A stretch of 15,030 bases of DNA, taken from the NCBI GenBank assembly GCA_944338265.1, contig CALVLO010000016.1, forward strand, positions 1-15,030, given 5' to 3'. Source of the DNA: an uncultured Clostridia bacterium (GTDB taxonomy: Bacteria; Bacillota; Clostridia; Christensenellales; Borkfalkiaceae). The translations under genes and the position numbers were made by a program. Position 1 is the first letter of the stretch. The number at the start of each line of letters is the position of its first letter. The notes under the pieces were generated by a model, which saw nothing but the letters and a program-made list of their open reading frames with translations, did no database searches and had not been told where the DNA came from. This document shows positions 14,706 to 15,030 of the stretch, piece after piece.

Positions 14706-14796
14706 GCAGAGATGTCTGAGTGGTTTAAGGAGCACGATTGGAAATCGTGTGACGGGGGTGACTCGTCCGGAGGTTCGAATCCTCTTCTCTGCGCCA
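14706..14796 (+). tRNA. tRNA-Ser, anticodon GGA
   Basis: The acceptor stem GCAGAGA pairs with TCTCTGC, followed by discriminator G and an encoded CCA (14794-14796). The anticodon loop TTGGAAA between CACGA and TCGTG gives GGA (14740-14742), reading UCC and UCU. The long variable arm (GACG...CGTC) is diagnostic of a class II tRNA such as tRNA-Ser. The T arm has GGTTCGAATCC. Cleanly placed promoter and terminator make it a single-gene unit. Confidence 0.97.
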
Positions 14797-14830
14797 CGCA
14801 AAAAGCGCCCTTCGGGGCGCTTTTTGCGTG
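14795..14830 (+). terminator. UUCG-capped terminator after tRNA-Ser
   Basis: A 16-bp perfect stem (14795-14810 with 14815-14830) encloses the tetraloop TTCG. The functional core is AGCGCCC/GGGCGCT followed by TTTTT. The stem begins within the tRNA's CCA end. The arms also give the opposite strand a usable T run, so it may work both ways. Confidence 0.92.
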
Positions 14831-14863
14831 TTATGAAGAACGGTATATTACCATATTATATGA

Positions 14864-14905
14864 TAAAATCATCCGAACCCCGCAAGTTCCAGCGGTTCGG
14901 ATGAT
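14864..14905 (-). terminator. Terminator of the partial gene at the right edge
   Basis: On the minus strand a 12-bp perfect stem (ATCATCCGAACC with GGTTCGGATGAT) and a 14-nt loop are followed by TTTATC. The T tract is short (four T including the last stem base). It lies 11 nt after the stop of the minus-strand gene. Confidence 0.8.
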
Positions 14906-14916
14906 CAGCAAATCAA

Positions 14917-15030
14917 TTATTTGACAGCCGCCTGCATTTGAGGGAAGACGGCAAGCATCTCGTCTACAAGTTTGAACTGCGTGTGCGCGCGGTCGAGATT
15001 TTGCCCTTTGCGGTGCGTCTTGAAGTAGGT
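14917..15030 (-). CDS. Unidentified protein, C-terminal 37 residues (cut by window edge)
   Basis: The minus strand is open from the right edge to TAA at 14917-14919 and encodes 37 residues starting TYFKTHRKGQNLDRAHTQF and ending FPQMQAAVK. Codon use matches its neighbours, and a proper terminator follows, so this is very likely the end of a real gene. The tail is mainly amphipathic helix with basic residues. I do not recognise the family from this fragment. Confidence 0.65.
   Translation of the reverse strand, partial: TYFKTHRKGQNLDRAHTQFKLVDEMLAVFPQMQAAVK

Noticed and set aside
14534..14797. Minus-strand open frame across the tRNA-Ser region
   Set aside because: It overlaps a clear tRNA, its promoter and part of its terminator, and has no SD or protein features.
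14706..14905. Possible integration site at tRNA-Ser
   Set aside because: No repeated tRNA 3' end, integrase or change in base use is seen; the inverted repeats here are ordinary terminators.
1..15030. CRISPR array, insertion sequence or other mobile element
   Set aside because: No regularly spaced direct repeats, transposase-like genes or terminal inverted repeats were found in the window.

Overview
This window looks like core chromosome of an anaerobic, spore-forming member of the Bacillota, class Clostridia, with fairly high G+C (judged by eye, strongly G/C-ending codons). The evidence is a clostridial-type Rnf complex in the order C-D-G-E-A-B, a YunB sporulation protein, the prs-pth-mfd synteny typical of Firmicutes, and Gram-positive style SD sequences, lipobox and terminators. 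A lineage such as the Christensenellales is possible, but that is only a guess from general gene style. I see no phage, transposon, CRISPR array or toxin island, and no clearly new multi-gene system. The most interesting signals are regulatory.

Left part, plus strand (1-4193). The 3' end of rnfD is followed by rnfG, rnfE, rnfA and rnfB, with overlapping or nearly touching ends. Together they encode most of the membrane-bound ferredoxin:NAD+ oxidoreductase (Rnf), which couples electron transfer to Na+ or H+ export. A strong terminator closes the operon. A monocistronic ion-transporter-superfamily permease follows, with its own promoter and a long perfect terminator.

Middle part (4194-7163). 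A stand-alone murG on the plus strand converges on, and overlaps by 28 nt, the sporulation gene yunB on the minus strand. Both start with GTG, lack a usable SD, and have a -10 element 5-6 nt before the start codon that resembles a sigma-E site. Upstream of yunB on the minus strand lie a 50-residue YjzC-like gene, whose SD can be sequestered in a hairpin, and uppP. MurG makes lipid II and UppP recycles its undecaprenyl carrier, so this part has a cell-envelope theme, perhaps a spore-envelope one.

Right part, minus strand (7164-14494). In order of transcription: prs (PRPP synthase) with a textbook promoter and its own terminator; pth (peptidyl-tRNA hydrolase); mfd (transcription-repair coupling factor), overlapping pth by 4 nt; and a large PrsA/SurA-like lipoprotein with its own promoter and leader hairpin. 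The prs terminator ends only about 19 nt before the pth start codon, so pth-mfd expression must involve read-through or a promoter I could not find.

Far right (14495-15030). A non-coding stretch leads to a promoter, a tRNA-Ser(GGA) and a long UUCG-capped terminator. Beyond it lies the C-terminal end of an unidentified minus-strand gene with its own terminator.
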